Shown: piece by piece, positions 8,373 through 17,801 of the stretch
Position numbering within the stretch: position 1 is the first letter of the stretch
Layout: each line of letters begins with the position of its first letter
From: Nocardia blacklockiae
Lineage (GTDB): Bacteria; Actinomycetota; Actinomycetes; Mycobacteriales; Mycobacteriaceae
Reading direction: 5' to 3'
NCBI RefSeq assembly: GCF_015477355.1
Contig: NZ_JADLRJ010000001.1
Span: forward strand, 1,054,001-1,118,000
Length of the DNA: 64,000 nt
The notes under the pieces: model-generated
Database searches by the model: none
What the model saw: the letters and a program-made list of their open reading frames with translations, nothing else
What the model was told of the DNA's origin: nothing
Translations under genes and position numbers: made by a program

Positions 8373-9074
8373 TCACTCGGGATCGAAGCGAATGCGCCGC
8401 GCGACCACCGCGGCGGCGACCTCCGCCAGCGACTGCCCGTGCGCGAAGGCGTGGGCCCGCAGGTGCGCGTAGGCGTCGGGCACGGGGACGCCGCGCTGCG
8501 CGACCACCATGCCGGCCGCCTGGTGAATGGCGCGACTGGACAGCGGCTGCTCCAGCCACCGCGCGTCGCCGCCGGGCGCCGCGGCCGCCCGGGCCAGCGC
8601 CACCTGCGTGGTGATCAGGCGGGCCACGTGCAGCCCGGCCGACACCGTCGGCGGGTCCAGCCCGCCGGGGCTCGCGCGGTACAGATCCAGCGCGCCGAAG
8701 CGAATCGTGCCCAGCCGCAACGGCATCGCGATCATCGACCCGGACGCGCGGGTGCGCGCCAGCGCGTCGGCGAAGACCGGCCACCGCTCGCAGCCGGCGG
8801 ACAGATCCGCCACCGGCACCGGCAGGCCCGTCGCCAGCGCCTCCACCGCCGGGCCCTCGCCGACGGTCGCCTGCACCGCCTCCACCCCGGCGGCCACCTC
8901 GTCACTGGTCCACCACGGCTGCACACCGGCGTGGTACTCGTCGATGACGATCGCGGCCCGCTGCACCGGCAGCACCCGCACGCACGCCGTGCACGCGCCC
9001 GCGGCACCGCCCCCACCGGCCCGTGCGGCGGCCAGGAAGCGCTCGGTCAGCCTGAGATCCACCATGGTCGCCAT
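8373..9074 (-). CDS. GAF-ANTAR transcription antitermination regulator (third of three)
   Basis: 233 residues. The N-terminal GAF domain (about 15-150) contains VGEGPAVEALATGLPV and ADLSAGCERWPVF; the ANTAR domain (about 170-230) has SRAIHQAAGMVVAQRG and AYAHLRAHAFAHG. Here the usual IxxAKG signature of ANTAR helix 1 is altered to HQAAGMV, a common variant in Nocardia and mycobacteria. An N-terminal cluster of two Cys (ACTACVR) could bind metal or respond to oxidation (speculative). ATG 9074 is followed closely by a second in-frame ATG at 9065; either could start. It converges on the second GAF-ANTAR gene. Confidence 0.88.
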   Translation of the reverse strand: MATMVDLRLTERFLAAARAGGGGAAGACTACVRVLPVQRAAIVIDEYHAGVQPWWTSDEVAAGVEAVQATVGEGPAVEALATGLPVPVADLSAGCERWPVFADALARTRASGSMIAMPLRLGTIRFGALDLYRASPGGLDPPTVSAGLHVARLITTQVALARAAAAPGGDARWLEQPLSSRAIHQAAGMVVAQRGVPVPDAYAHLRAHAFAHGQSLAEVAAAVVARRIRFDPE

Positions 9075-9176
9075 CCGGAAACAAGTCGCTCGTTTCCGGG
9101 AACGATGTCCGAAAACGGCTGCGCGGGAACTTTGTCCGCGTTCCCATCCTGCCGCATCCGGGCGGCGCGCGCCGGT

Positions 9177-9605
9177 TCAGCCGAGCAAATACTGCTCGAG
9201 ATGTTCGCGCTCGTGCTGCAACTCGGACAGGGCGCTCTTCACCACGTCGCCGATGCTGACGATGCCGACCATCCGGCCGCGCCGCAGGACCGGCAGGTGC
9301 CGGATGCGGTGCTCGGTCATGGTGGTGCGCAACGTCTCCACCCGGTCGTCGGGTGAGCAGGTGTGCACCACCGTGGTCATGATGTCGGCGACCGGACGGT
9401 CCAGCAGGTCCGCGCCGATCGTGTGCAACCGGCGAACGACGTCGCGCTCGGAGACGATGCCGTCCAAGGCGCGGCCGTCCGCCGACACCACCACCGCGCC
9501 CACATTGCGTTCGGCGAGCAGCGCCAGCAGTGCGCGCACCGGTGCGTCCGGCGCGATGGTCACCACGTCGCTGCCCTTCTTGCGCAGGATTTCCGAGATT
9601 CGCAT
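9177..9605 (-). CDS. CBS-domain pair protein
   Basis: 142-residue soluble protein made only of two CBS motifs (about 1-62 and 70-130). Typical elements are AERNVGAVVVSADG, GIVSERDVVRRL, ADIMTTVVHTC and HRIRHLPVLRRGRMVGIVSIGDVV. CBS pairs (Bateman modules) bind adenine nucleotides or S-adenosylmethionine and regulate partners. Stand-alone CBS proteins of this kind are induced under hypoxia in mycobacteria, so a link to energy status fits the respiratory genes downstream (inference). It is divergent from the orphan receiver gene across 177 bases holding a perfect inverted repeat at 9698-9712. Confidence 0.9.
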   Translation of the reverse strand: MRISEILRKKGSDVVTIAPDAPVRALLALLAERNVGAVVVSADGRALDGIVSERDVVRRLHTIGADLLDRPVADIMTTVVHTCSPDDRVETLRTTMTEHRIRHLPVLRRGRMVGIVSIGDVVKSALSELQHEREHLEQYLLG

Positions 9606-9697
9606 AGGTTGCCACCGCCCGTCCGTGCCCTTGGATGGTTATCAGGATCTCGCGTTTCGGCGACGGCGACCAGCAAAGAATGCGGCCCGAACGATCA

Positions 9698-9712
9698 ACC
9701 TGACGGTCAGGT
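9698..9712. promoter_or_regulatory. Inverted repeat between CBS gene and orphan receiver gene
   Basis: ACCTGAC-G-GTCAGGT, perfect seven-base arms, 71 bases upstream of the receiver GTG and 93 bases upstream of the CBS ATG. A probable operator for a dimeric regulator, which is not identified. Confidence 0.45.
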
Positions 9713-9782
9713 CTTCCGACGCGCGCGACCGCAGTCGGCGAACCTGCCGCGCCGGTGACCGCCGCGGACGTAGCATGCGGAA

Positions 9783-10193
9783 GTGGCCGAAGCGAACCGT
9801 CCCGCCGTGCTGCGGGTGCTCGTGTACTCGAGCGAATCCGACACCCGCCAGCAGGTGATGCTGGCGCTGGGCAAGCAGCCCCGACCCGACCTGCCGCCGT
9901 TCGAGTATCTCGAGGTCGCCACCGCGCCCGTGCTCGTCGAGCAGATGGACGCCGGCGGCATCGACCTGGCGATCCTCGACGGCGAGGCGGCCCCGACGGG
10001 CGGGCTGGGCCTGGCCAAGCAGTTGAAGGACGAACTCGACCACTGCCCGCCCGTCGTGGTGCTCACCGGTCGCGCCGACGACGCCTGGCTGGCGAACTGG
10101 TCCCGGGCCGAGGCGGCGGTCTCGCATCCGATCGATCCGTTCCAGCTGACCGAGGCGGTGACCGGTCTGCTGCGCGACCGCGCGGTGGCGTGA
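9783..10193 (+). CDS. Orphan receiver-domain protein of the nuo-associated type
   Basis: 136-residue single receiver domain with no output domain. It has the beta-1 strand VLRVLVYSSESD, the central strand IDLAILDGEAAP with the candidate phosphoacceptor Asp in LDG, VVVLTGRADD, and a C-terminal AVSHPIDPFQLTEAV where the conserved Lys of canonical receivers is replaced (SHP in place of KP). The acidic pocket of beta-1 is also altered, so phosphorylation may be lost. A comparable receiver gene (Rv3143) lies beside nuo in Mycobacterium tuberculosis, which supports the assignment. Here it is 2.5 kb from nuoA, separated by an MFS/LysR pair. Start is GTG. It may tune respiration by protein contact; unproven. 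Confidence 0.8.
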   Translation: MAEANRPAVLRVLVYSSESDTRQQVMLALGKQPRPDLPPFEYLEVATAPVLVEQMDAGGIDLAILDGEAAPTGGLGLAKQLKDELDHCPPVVVLTGRADDAWLANWSRAEAAVSHPIDPFQLTEAVTGLLRDRAVA

Positions 10194-10216
10194 GCCGGGA
10201 ACTGTGTTGCCGTGTT

Positions 10217-11425
10217 TCAGGGTCGGGTGTGAAGCCCGCGGGGCGCTGCGCCTGCCAGGGCTGTGATCGCCGCTCCCACTACGAGTACCGCGCCGAGTAG
10301 CAGCGCCGCGGCCGGGCCCGATCCGTCGACCGCGCGGCCGCCGCACAGGGCGCCGAGGGCGATGGAGCCGTTGAAGACCGCGACGAGAATGGCCGAGGCT
10401 GGTTCCCTCGAGTTCGGTGCGGCGGCGAGCGTCCATGTCTGAGTGCTGACCGACACTCCGCCGTAGGTCACTCCCCAAAGGATGAGCAGGAGGGCGGACG
10501 CTACCAGCGAGCCGCCCGCCGGGACGAGCGCGGCGACCGCTGCCGCCAGTCCGGCGCAGATGATCAGCACCGCCCGCCGAGGTGCCCGCGATGCAATCGT
10601 GCCGAAGAGGAAAGTTCCCAGGACTCCGGCGATTCCGTAGCTCAGCAGCAGTGCGCTGATCGTGCCCGCGCTCGCGTTCGTCCGCTGCTCGAGCACCGGG
10701 CGGATGTAGGTGTAGGCGGCGAAGTGGCCGCCGACGAGCAGGACCACCACGAGCATGCCGGTGCGCAGCCGCGGCTCGGCCAGCAGGCGCGGCAGTTCCG
10801 CCAGGGCCACCCCGCGTTCGGGCCGCAGCGCGGGCAACAACGCATACGCTGCCACGGCGACGAGCGCGGCCAGCGCCGCGGCCGCCGCGAAGGCGTAGCG
10901 CCAGCCGATCAGCGCGCCGAGATAGGTGCCGGCGGGAACGCCCAGCACCGACGCGATCGCGATGCCGCTGAAGATCACCGACGTGGCCGGGCCGACCGCG
11001 CGCGGCGGTACGAGCCGCACGGCCAGGCTGCCCGAGATCGCCCACACCCCGCCCATGCCCGTCCCGACCAGGACGCGGCCCGCGACCAGCACCGCGAAGT
11101 TCGGCGCCACCGCGCACAACGCGTTGCCGAGGGCGACGACGAGCAGCAACACCGGCAGCAGCGGTCGCCGATCCAGGTCGCCCAGTGCGGCCATCAGCAG
11201 CGGCGCGGTCATCGCCAGCACTCCGGTGATGGTCAGCGCCAGCCCGGTCAGGCCGCCCGAGACGCCCAGCGCGTCACTCATCGGCGTCAGCAGGCCGACC
11301 GGCAGCATCTCCGAGGTGACGACCGTGAAGGTGCCCACCGCGAGCACCGCCACCGCGGCCCGGCCGCGTAGCGAAAGATGTTGTGGGGCAGTTGTTTCGA
11401 CTCCCACCGTGGCTGTTTCCGTCAT
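10217..11425 (-). CDS. MFS exporter, DHA1 family
   Basis: 402-residue membrane protein with 12 predicted helices. MFS features include GFxxDRRPLLP-like loop 2-3 (GDLDRRPLLPVLL), motif C-like GIAIASVLGVPAGTYLG in helix 5 and a central loop at about 195-215. It resembles the YdhP/AraJ/chloramphenicol-resistance branch of proton antiporters that expel sugars or drugs. ATG 11425 was chosen; a TTG four codons upstream is possible. It is divergent from a LysR gene across 97 bases, the classic arrangement in which the LysR protein controls the exporter. The substrate cannot be inferred. Confidence 0.88.
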   Translation of the reverse strand: MTETATVGVETTAPQHLSLRGRAAVAVLAVGTFTVVTSEMLPVGLLTPMSDALGVSGGLTGLALTITGVLAMTAPLLMAALGDLDRRPLLPVLLLVVALGNALCAVAPNFAVLVAGRVLVGTGMGGVWAISGSLAVRLVPPRAVGPATSVIFSGIAIASVLGVPAGTYLGALIGWRYAFAAAAALAALVAVAAYALLPALRPERGVALAELPRLLAEPRLRTGMLVVVLLVGGHFAAYTYIRPVLEQRTNASAGTISALLLSYGIAGVLGTFLFGTIASRAPRRAVLIICAGLAAAVAALVPAGGSLVASALLLILWGVTYGGVSVSTQTWTLAAAPNSREPASAILVAVFNGSIALGALCGGRAVDGSGPAAALLLGAVLVVGAAITALAGAAPRGLHTRP

Positions 11426-11522
11426 ATCGCCAGCCAACCCGCGGCGACCGCCCGGAACAACGGCGATGTCCTCATCCTTCTATTAGTCGGACTCATCGAC
11501 CGAGGAAGGACGCGGAAGCGGC

Positions 11523-12434
11523 ATGGAACTGCGGGAACTGGAAGCCTTCCTGGCGGTGGCCGAGGAGTTGCACTTCGGCCGCGCCGGGGCCCGGCTGTAC
11601 GTGTCACAGAGCCGGGTCTCGCAGTTGCTGCGGTCCCTCGAACACCGCATCGGCGGGCGGCTGGTCGAGCGGACCAGCCGCCGGGTCGCCCTGACCCCGC
11701 TCGGCGAGCAGCTGTTTCCCGAGTTGCGCGCCGCCTACGACCGGCTGCGCGCGACCCTGGACTCGGCGTGTGCGACCGCCCGCGGAGTGCGCGGGGTGCT
11801 GCGGGTCGGCTTCCAGGGCAGCGCGGACGAGCGGATCCTCGCCGCCGTCACGGCCTTTCGCGAGCGGCATCCCGACTGCACGGTCGAGTTGATCGAGATC
11901 CCGTACGCCGACCCCTTCGGGCCGGTGCGCCGCCACGACGTCGACGCCGCCCTCGCGCTGCTGCCGATCGCGGAGCCGGACCTGATCGTCGGGCCCGTCC
12001 TGCCGGCCCGGCGGCAGGTGCTGGTGCTGCCGATCGGGCACCCGCTCGCGACCCGCGACGCGCTCGCGGCCGCCGACCTCGCCGACTGCCCGCTCATCGG
12101 AATCGCCGACACCGCACCGCGATACTGGCGCGACGCGCACGCCCCGCGCCGCACCCCCGACGGCCGCGAGATCCCGGCCGGACCGGCGGTCTCCACCACG
12201 CAGGAGGCGATCGCCGCGGTGGCGGCCGGGCGCGGCGGGCTGCTGCTGTGCGACACCACCGCCGCCTACCACAAGCGGCCGGACACCACCTGCGTTCCGG
12301 TGCACGGCATCCCGGATTCCCGCGTCGCGCTGATCTGGCACCGCGATCGGGACAGCGGCCGCATCCACGCTTTCGCCCGCACGCTCGCCGACACCGCGAA
12401 CGCGCCCGCACCCGCGCTGCCTGCCGTCATGTGA
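11523..12434 (+). CDS. LysR-family transcriptional regulator
   Basis: 303 residues: N-terminal winged HTH (1-62; LEAFLAVAEELHFGRAG, SQSRVSQLLRSLE, LTPLGEQ) and a periplasmic-binding-protein-like effector domain (about 90-295). The effector half is typical of actinobacterial LysR proteins that respond to small aromatic or acidic compounds, but no ligand can be read. ATG 11523 directly follows AGGACGCGGAAGCGGC, a purine-rich stretch that can act as ribosome binding site. It is divergent from the MFS exporter, which is its most likely target. The next gene on the strand, nuoA, has its own promoter region. Confidence 0.9.
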   Translation: MELRELEAFLAVAEELHFGRAGARLYVSQSRVSQLLRSLEHRIGGRLVERTSRRVALTPLGEQLFPELRAAYDRLRATLDSACATARGVRGVLRVGFQGSADERILAAVTAFRERHPDCTVELIEIPYADPFGPVRRHDVDAALALLPIAEPDLIVGPVLPARRQVLVLPIGHPLATRDALAAADLADCPLIGIADTAPRYWRDAHAPRRTPDGREIPAGPAVSTTQEAIAAVAAGRGGLLLCDTTAAYHKRPDTTCVPVHGIPDSRVALIWHRDRDSGRIHAFARTLADTANAPAPALPAVM

Positions 12435-12530
12435 CGACGGTATTCCGTCGATTCGGTCATAAGTGATAGTTCCGAATTCGATCAAACGCCGCCCGCAAAC
12501 GGCATGCATTCAGAAAGATCGGTTGTAGGC

Positions 12531-12546
12531 TGTGCCCTAGCTCACA
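12531..12546 (+). promoter_or_regulatory. CRP/GlxR-like site upstream of nuoA
   Basis: TGTGCCCTAGCTCACA matches TGTG-N8-CACA, and 9 of 10 positions of TGTGA-N6-TCACA, the CRP/GlxR consensus. It lies about 160 bases before the nuoA GTG in a 270-base gene-free stretch, so it can serve a nuo promoter. The factor itself is not in the window. Confidence 0.55.
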
Positions 12547-12704
12547 CAAGTGCGGGCGAGGATATGAACCCGTCCGTTCGGTTCCCCCGTCGTCCGCACC
12601 CCCGCTGAGCATTGCCCTGGGGTGCGACTGGCCCGGCAGACGACGATGTCAGCCCGCCTCGGCAGCTGCCGTCTGTGTCCGCAAGGGAGAGGGGTAGTGC
12701 AGTT

Positions 12705-13085
12705 GTGAATACCGAGGTTCCGACCCTTGTGCTGGGCGCGATCGCGGCGGCGTTCGCGGTGATCTCCGTGCTGCTGGCGGCCGTCATCGGCCCCAAGCGC
12801 CACAACCGGGCCAAACTCGAGGCCTACGAGTGCGGTATCGAGCCGACGCCGCACGCCGTCGCCGGCGGTCCGGGAAACGCTGCGGGACAGCGCTTTCCGG
12901 TGAAGTACTACCTCACCGCGATGCTGTTCATCATCTTCGACATCGAGATCGTGTTCCTGTATCCGTGGGCGGTGCACTTCGACGCCCTCGGGGTGTTCGG
13001 TCTCGCCGCGATGGCGCTGTTCCTGTTCAACGTCTCGGTCGCCTACGCCTACGAGTGGCGGCGGGGCGGATTGAGCTGGGACTAG
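12705..13085 (+). CDS. nuoA: NADH-quinone oxidoreductase subunit A
   Basis: 126-residue membrane subunit of proton-pumping NADH dehydrogenase (complex I), with three predicted helices (about 6-28, 65-85, 95-115). The conserved cytoplasmic loop motif [10 protein letters not shown], with the active/deactive-switch Cys, and the segment [20 protein letters not shown] are diagnostic. It packs against NuoH, J and K near the quinone channel. GTG 12705 follows a purine-rich GGGAGAGGGG. It is the first gene of a 13-subunit operon running to 28343 and is preceded by a CRP-like site. The 97-base gap to nuoB is the longest in the operon. Confidence 0.97.
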   Translation: MNTEVPTLVLGAIAAAFAVISVLLAAVIGPKRHNRAKLEAYECGIEPTPHAVAGGPGNAAGQRFPVKYYLTAMLFIIFDIEIVFLYPWAVHFDALGVFGLAAMALFLFNVSVAYAYEWRRGGLSWD

Positions 13086-13182
13086 CCGCCGCCACGCCCC
13101 CGTCGCACAGCCCCCGAAGCAGTCATCCCGCCGTCCCGGCCGACCGGGACCCGGGACCAGCACGGAAGCGAGTCAGTCCGAA

Positions 13183-13737
13183 ATGGGTCTCGAGGAGAAG
13201 TTGCCCAGCGGGTTCCTGCTGAGCACGGTCGAACAGTTCGCCGGTTTCATGCGCAAGGGCTCGCTGTGGCCCGCGACGTTCGGACTGGCCTGCTGCGCGA
13301 TCGAGATGATGGCCACCGGTGGCGGGCGCTTCGACAGCGCCCGCTTCGGCATGGAGGTGTTCCGCGCCTCGCCGCGCCAGGCGGATCTGATGATCGTCGC
13401 CGGCCGGGTGAGCCAGAAGATGGCCCCTGTCCTGCGGCAGGTCTACGACCAGATGACCGAGCCGAAGTGGGTGCTCGCGATGGGCGTGTGCGCCTCCTCC
13501 GGCGGCATGTTCAACAACTACGCCATCGTGCAGGGCGTGGATCACGTTGTGCCCGTGGACATCTACCTGCCCGGCTGCCCGCCCCGGCCGGAGATGCTGC
13601 TGCACGCGATCCTGAAACTGCACGAGAAGATCCAGGAGATGCCGCTCGGGGTGAACCGCGAGGAGGCCGTGCGCGCGGCCGAGCAGGCGGCTCTCGCCGC
13701 CACCCCGACCATCCAGATGACGGGACTGCTGCGATGA
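13183..13737 (+). CDS. nuoB: NADH-quinone oxidoreductase subunit B
   Basis: 184-residue cytoplasmic subunit that carries the terminal 4Fe-4S cluster N2, the direct electron donor to quinone. The four ligands are visible: the adjacent Cys pair in [10 protein letters not shown], one Cys in GVCASSGG and one in LPGCPPRPE. Length and motifs are those of bacterial NuoB; the last ~25 residues are a variable Ala-rich tail. ATG 13183 is the only plausible start. Its stop overlaps the nuoC start (ATGA), which implies translational coupling. Confidence 0.98.
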   Translation: MGLEEKLPSGFLLSTVEQFAGFMRKGSLWPATFGLACCAIEMMATGGGRFDSARFGMEVFRASPRQADLMIVAGRVSQKMAPVLRQVYDQMTEPKWVLAMGVCASSGGMFNNYAIVQGVDHVVPVDIYLPGCPPRPEMLLHAILKLHEKIQEMPLGVNREEAVRAAEQAALAATPTIQMTGLLR

Positions 13738-14444
13738 CGGCCGAGGACGAGGCGCAGCGCGCCGAACAGGATCAGCGCGCCGAACCCGGCGACGAGGTGA
13801 TCGGCGTGCGCCGCGGCATGTTCGGCGTGCGCGGCACCGGCGACACCTCCGGCTACGGCCGCCTGGTGCGCTCGGTGAGCATGCCGGGCGGCACCCCCGC
13901 ACCGTACGGCGGCTACTTCGACGAACTGGTCGCCGCGCTGCGAGAAGCGCTGTCCGACACCGTCTTCGCCGAGTCGATCGAGAAGATCGTGGTGTTCCGC
14001 GGCGAACTCACCCTGCACGTGCGGCGCGAGCACCTACCCCGCGTCGCCCAGGCGCTGCGCGACGAGGCCGCGCTGCGCTTCGAGCTGTGTCTCGGCGTCA
14101 GCGGCGTGCACTACCCCGACGACACCGACCGCGAACTGCACGCGGTGTATCCGCTCGTCTCGATCACCCACAACCGGCGGCTGCGGCTCGAGGTCGCGGC
14201 GCCCGACGCCGACCCGCACATCCCCTCGCTGTTCTCGGTGTACCCCACCACCGACTGGCACGAGCGGGAGACCTACGACTTCTTCGGCATCCTGTTCGAC
14301 GGCCACCCCGCGCTCACCCGGATCACGATGCCCGACGACTGGCGCGGCCACCCCCAGCGCAAGGACTACCCACTCGGCGGCATCCCGGTCGAGTACAAGG
14401 GCGCCCGCATCCCGGCGCCGGACCAGCGGAGGGCGTACAGCTGA
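13734..14444 (+). CDS. nuoC: NADH-quinone oxidoreductase subunit C
   Basis: 236-residue subunit of the peripheral arm, no cofactor. The family signature is clear near the C-terminus: the segment [39 protein letters not shown] and the closing VEYKGA. The N-terminal ~70 residues are an acidic, Asp/Glu-rich extension ([18 protein letters not shown]) as in mycobacterial NuoC. NuoC and NuoD are separate here, unlike the fused NuoCD of enterobacteria. ATG 13734 overlaps the nuoB stop by four bases and its own stop overlaps the nuoD ATG by one base. Confidence 0.97.
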   Translation: MTAEDEAQRAEQDQRAEPGDEVIGVRRGMFGVRGTGDTSGYGRLVRSVSMPGGTPAPYGGYFDELVAALREALSDTVFAESIEKIVVFRGELTLHVRREHLPRVAQALRDEAALRFELCLGVSGVHYPDDTDRELHAVYPLVSITHNRRLRLEVAAPDADPHIPSLFSVYPTTDWHERETYDFFGILFDGHPALTRITMPDDWRGHPQRKDYPLGGIPVEYKGARIPAPDQRRAYS

Positions 14445-15790
14445 TGAACGACATCGACACCAAGCGCGACCGGACCGGTTCCGCCCCCGGCGATTCCGCG
14501 CCGCCGGAACGCGTCGTGACGCTCGCGGGCCAGGACTGGGACGACGTGCGCGCGGCACTGGGCGGCGCCGCCGAGGAACGCATCGTCGTCAACATGGGCC
14601 CGCAGCACCCCTCCACGCACGGCGTGCTGCGGCTGATCCTCGAGATCGAGGGCGAGACGGTGACCGAGGCCCGCTGCGGCATCGGCTACCTGCACACCGG
14701 CATCGAGAAGAACCTCGAATTCCGCAACTGGGTGCAGGGCGTCACCTTCGTCACCCGGATGGACTACCTCTCGCCGTTCTTCAACGAGACCGCCTACTGC
14801 CTGAGCGTGGAGAAACTGCTCGACATCACCGACGCGATTCCCGAGCGCGCCACCGTGATCCGAGTGCTGCTGATGGAACTCAACCGGATCTCCTCGCACC
14901 TGGTGGCGCTGGCCACCGGCGGCATGGAACTGGGCGCGCTGACCCCGATGCTGTTCGGGTTCCGCGAGCGCGAGCTGATCCTCGACGTGTTCGAGACCAT
15001 CACCGGGCTGCGCATGAACCACGCCTACATCCGGCCCGGTGGCGTCGCCCAGGACCTGCCCGACAACGGGGTCCAGAAGGTCCGCGAGCTGGTGTCGCTG
15101 CTGCCGAAACGCTTGCGCGACATGGAATTGCTGCTCAACGAGAACCCGATCTGGAAGGCCCGCACCCGCGGCGTCGGCTATCTCGACCTGGCGGGCTGCA
15201 TGGCGCTCGGGATCACCGGCCCGGTGCTGCGCTCCACCGGCCTGCCGCACGACCTGCGCAAGTCCCAGCCCTACTGCGGCTACGAGAACTACGAATTCGA
15301 CGTCATGACCGACACCGGCGCGGACTGCTACGGCCGCTACCTCATCCGGGTGAACGAGATGAAGGAGTCGGTGAAGATCGTCGAGCAGTGCCTGGACAAG
15401 CTGCGGCCCGGCCCGGTCATGGTGGACGACAAGAAGATCGCCTGGCCCGCCGACCTGAAACTCGGGCCGGACGGCCTGGGCAACTCCCCCGAGCACATCG
15501 GCAAGATCATGGGCACCTCCATGGAGGCGCTGATCCACCACTTCAAGCTCGTCACCGAGGGCATGCGGGTGCCACCCGGCCAGGTGTACACGGCGGTGGA
15601 GTCGCCGCGCGGCGAGCTCGGCGTGCACATGGTCTCCGACGGCGGCACCCGCCCGTTCCGGGTGCACTTCCGAGATCCCTCGTTCACGAATCTGCAGGCG
15701 GTGGCGGCGATGTGCGAAGGCGGCATGGTCGCCGACGTGATCGCGGCGGTCGCCAGCATCGACCCGGTGATGGGTGGTGTCGATCGATGA
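14444..15790 (+). CDS. nuoD: NADH-quinone oxidoreductase subunit D
   Basis: 448-residue 49-kDa-type subunit, related to the large subunit of NiFe hydrogenases, forming with NuoB the quinone-reducing site. Diagnostic stretches: [15 protein letters not shown] (with the His of the quinone site), [28 protein letters not shown] and the C-terminal [12 protein letters not shown]-like ending ([12 protein letters not shown]), all as in the family. The catalytic Tyr expected in the ETAYCL segment is kept. The first ~40 residues are a variable polar extension. The start overlaps the nuoC stop (TGATG) and the stop overlaps nuoE (ATGA). Confidence 0.98.
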   Translation: MNDIDTKRDRTGSAPGDSAPPERVVTLAGQDWDDVRAALGGAAEERIVVNMGPQHPSTHGVLRLILEIEGETVTEARCGIGYLHTGIEKNLEFRNWVQGVTFVTRMDYLSPFFNETAYCLSVEKLLDITDAIPERATVIRVLLMELNRISSHLVALATGGMELGALTPMLFGFRERELILDVFETITGLRMNHAYIRPGGVAQDLPDNGVQKVRELVSLLPKRLRDMELLLNENPIWKARTRGVGYLDLAGCMALGITGPVLRSTGLPHDLRKSQPYCGYENYEFDVMTDTGADCYGRYLIRVNEMKESVKIVEQCLDKLRPGPVMVDDKKIAWPADLKLGPDGLGNSPEHIGKIMGTSMEALIHHFKLVTEGMRVPPGQVYTAVESPRGELGVHMVSDGGTRPFRVHFRDPSFTNLQAVAAMCEGGMVADVIAAVASIDPVMGGVDR

Positions 15791-16482
15791 CCGAAGTCCT
15801 GTTGCGCCTGACCACGCGCCCGGTCCCGTATCCCAAGGAGGTGCACGACCGGCTCGAGGTGGAGGCCAAGTCGATCATCGACTGCTATCCGCAGCCGCGC
15901 TCGGCGCTGCTGCCGCTGCTGCACCTGGTGCAGAGCGTGGAGGGCTACGTCTCCGGCACCGGGATCGGTTTCTGCGCCGAACAACTCGGCCTGACCGAGG
16001 CCGAGGTGACCGCGGTGTCCACCTTCTACTCCATGTACCGCCGCACCCCGACCGGCGACTACCACGTCGGCGTGTGCACCAACACGCTGTGCGCGGTCAT
16101 GGGCGGCGACGAGATCTTCGCGGAACTGAAGCGGCACTTGGGCATTCAGCACGGGGAGACCACCACCGACGGCGCGGTCACCCTCGAGCACATCGAATGC
16201 AACGCCGCCTGCGACTACGCCCCCGTGGTGATGGTCAACTGGGAGTTCTTCGACAACCAGACCCCGGAGTCGGCCCGCGCCCTGGTCGACGCGCTGCGCC
16301 GGGGCGAGCAGGTCACCGCCGCCCGCAGCGGCGCGCCGCTGTGCACCTTCCGGGAGACCGCCCGCCTGCTCGCGGGCTTCCCCGACGAGCGGCCGGGGGC
16401 CAACGACGGCGAACCCGGCGCGGCCACCCTCGCGGGACTGCGCAGCGCGCGGGACGCCGACGAATCCGGAGGGGCGCAATGA
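15787..16482 (+). CDS. nuoE: NADH-quinone oxidoreductase subunit E
   Basis: 231-residue thioredoxin-like subunit of the NADH-oxidising module, holding the 2Fe-2S cluster N1a. Ligands are CTNTLC (Cx4C) and [10 protein letters not shown] (Cx3C). The helical N-terminal domain contains [10 protein letters not shown] and the segment [15 protein letters not shown]. The C-terminal ~50 residues after the ferredoxin domain are low-complexity, as in other actinobacterial NuoE. Starts with ATG overlapping the nuoD stop by four bases and ends overlapping nuoF the same way. Confidence 0.97.
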   Translation: MTEVLLRLTTRPVPYPKEVHDRLEVEAKSIIDCYPQPRSALLPLLHLVQSVEGYVSGTGIGFCAEQLGLTEAEVTAVSTFYSMYRRTPTGDYHVGVCTNTLCAVMGGDEIFAELKRHLGIQHGETTTDGAVTLEHIECNAACDYAPVVMVNWEFFDNQTPESARALVDALRRGEQVTAARSGAPLCTFRETARLLAGFPDERPGANDGEPGAATLAGLRSARDADESGGAQ

Positions 16483-17801
16483 CTCTCGCACCCGTTCTGA
16501 CCCGATACTGGGACGAGCCGCGGTCCTGGACGCTGGAGACCTATCGCCGCCACGACGGCTACCGGGGGCTGGCCGCGGCCCTGCGGATGCAGCCGGACGA
16601 GGTGATCGCCACTGTAAAAGACGCGGGTTTGCGCGGCCGCGGCGGCGCGGGTTTCCCCACCGGCATGAAGTGGGGTTTCATCCCGCAGGGCCCGGGCCCG
16701 AACGGGGTGACCAAGCCGCACTACCTGGTGGTCAACGCCGACGAGTCGGAACCCGGTACCTGCAAGGACATTCCGCTCATGCTGGCCACGCCGCACGTGC
16801 TGGTCGAGGGCGTGGTCATCGCGGCCTACGCCATCCGGGCCTCGCACGCGTTCATCTACGTGCGCGGCGAGGTGGTGCCGGTGCTGCGGCGGCTGCGGGA
16901 GGCCGTGCGGGAGGCCTACGACGCCGGCTATCTCGGCCACGACATCCTCGGCTCCGGCTACGACCTGGAACTGATCGTGCACGCCGGCGCGGGCGCCTAC
17001 ATCTGCGGCGAGGAGACCGCGCTGCTCGATTCGCTGGAGGGCCGTCGCGGCCAGCCCCGGCTGCGCCCGCCGTTCCCGGCGGTCGCCGGGCTCTACGCCT
17101 GCCCGACGGTGGTCAACAACGTGGAATCCATTGCCAGCGTGCCGCCGATCCTGGTGAACGGCATCGACTGGTTCCGGTCCATGGGCAGCGAGAAATCGCC
17201 CGGCTTCACGCTGTATTCGCTGTCGGGGCACGTGGCCCGGCCGGGCCAGTACGAGGCGCCGCTCGGGGTCACCCTGCGCGAACTGCTCGGCTACGCCGGC
17301 GGTGTGCGGGCCGGGCATCGGCTGAAGTTCTGGACGCCCGGCGGATCGTCCACGCCGCTGTTCACCGACGAGCACCTCGACGTGCCGCTGGACTACGAGA
17401 ACGTGGCGGCGGCCGGATCCATGCTGGGCACCAAGGCATTACAGATCTTCGACGACACCACCTGCGTGGTGCGGGCGGTGCTGCGCTGGACCGAGTTCTA
17501 CGCCCACGAGTCGTGCGGCAAGTGCACGCCGTGCCGCGAGGGCACCTACTGGCTGGTGCAATTGCTGCAGCGCCTGGAGAACGGCCAGGGCACCGAGTCC
17601 GATCTGGACAAGCTGCTCGACATCGCCGACAACATCAACGGCAAGTCGTTCTGCGCACTCGGCGACGGCGCGGCGAGCCCGATCGTGTCCTCGCTCAAAT
17701 ACTTCCGCGCCGAGTACGAGGAGCACCTGCGGCTCGGCGGCTGCCCGTTCGATCCGGCCCGCTGCACCGCGTGGGCGGAGACGGCCGAAGGAGCCCGATG
17801 A
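16479..17801 (+). CDS. nuoF: NADH-quinone oxidoreductase subunit F, NADH/FMN-binding
   Basis: 440-residue catalytic subunit that binds NADH and FMN and carries 4Fe-4S cluster N3. Visible: the nucleotide loop [17 protein letters not shown], the FMN region [12 protein letters not shown], the [14 protein letters not shown] stretch and the N3 ligands in [12 protein letters not shown] followed by a Cys in [10 protein letters not shown]. This is where electrons from NADH enter the chain. ATG 16479 overlaps the nuoE stop (ATGA) and its stop overlaps nuoG (ATGA). Confidence 0.98.
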   Translation: MTLAPVLTRYWDEPRSWTLETYRRHDGYRGLAAALRMQPDEVIATVKDAGLRGRGGAGFPTGMKWGFIPQGPGPNGVTKPHYLVVNADESEPGTCKDIPLMLATPHVLVEGVVIAAYAIRASHAFIYVRGEVVPVLRRLREAVREAYDAGYLGHDILGSGYDLELIVHAGAGAYICGEETALLDSLEGRRGQPRLRPPFPAVAGLYACPTVVNNVESIASVPPILVNGIDWFRSMGSEKSPGFTLYSLSGHVARPGQYEAPLGVTLRELLGYAGGVRAGHRLKFWTPGGSSTPLFTDEHLDVPLDYENVAAAGSMLGTKALQIFDDTTCVVRAVLRWTEFYAHESCGKCTPCREGTYWLVQLLQRLENGQGTESDLDKLLDIADNINGKSFCALGDGAASPIVSSLKYFRAEYEEHLRLGGCPFDPARCTAWAETAEGAR

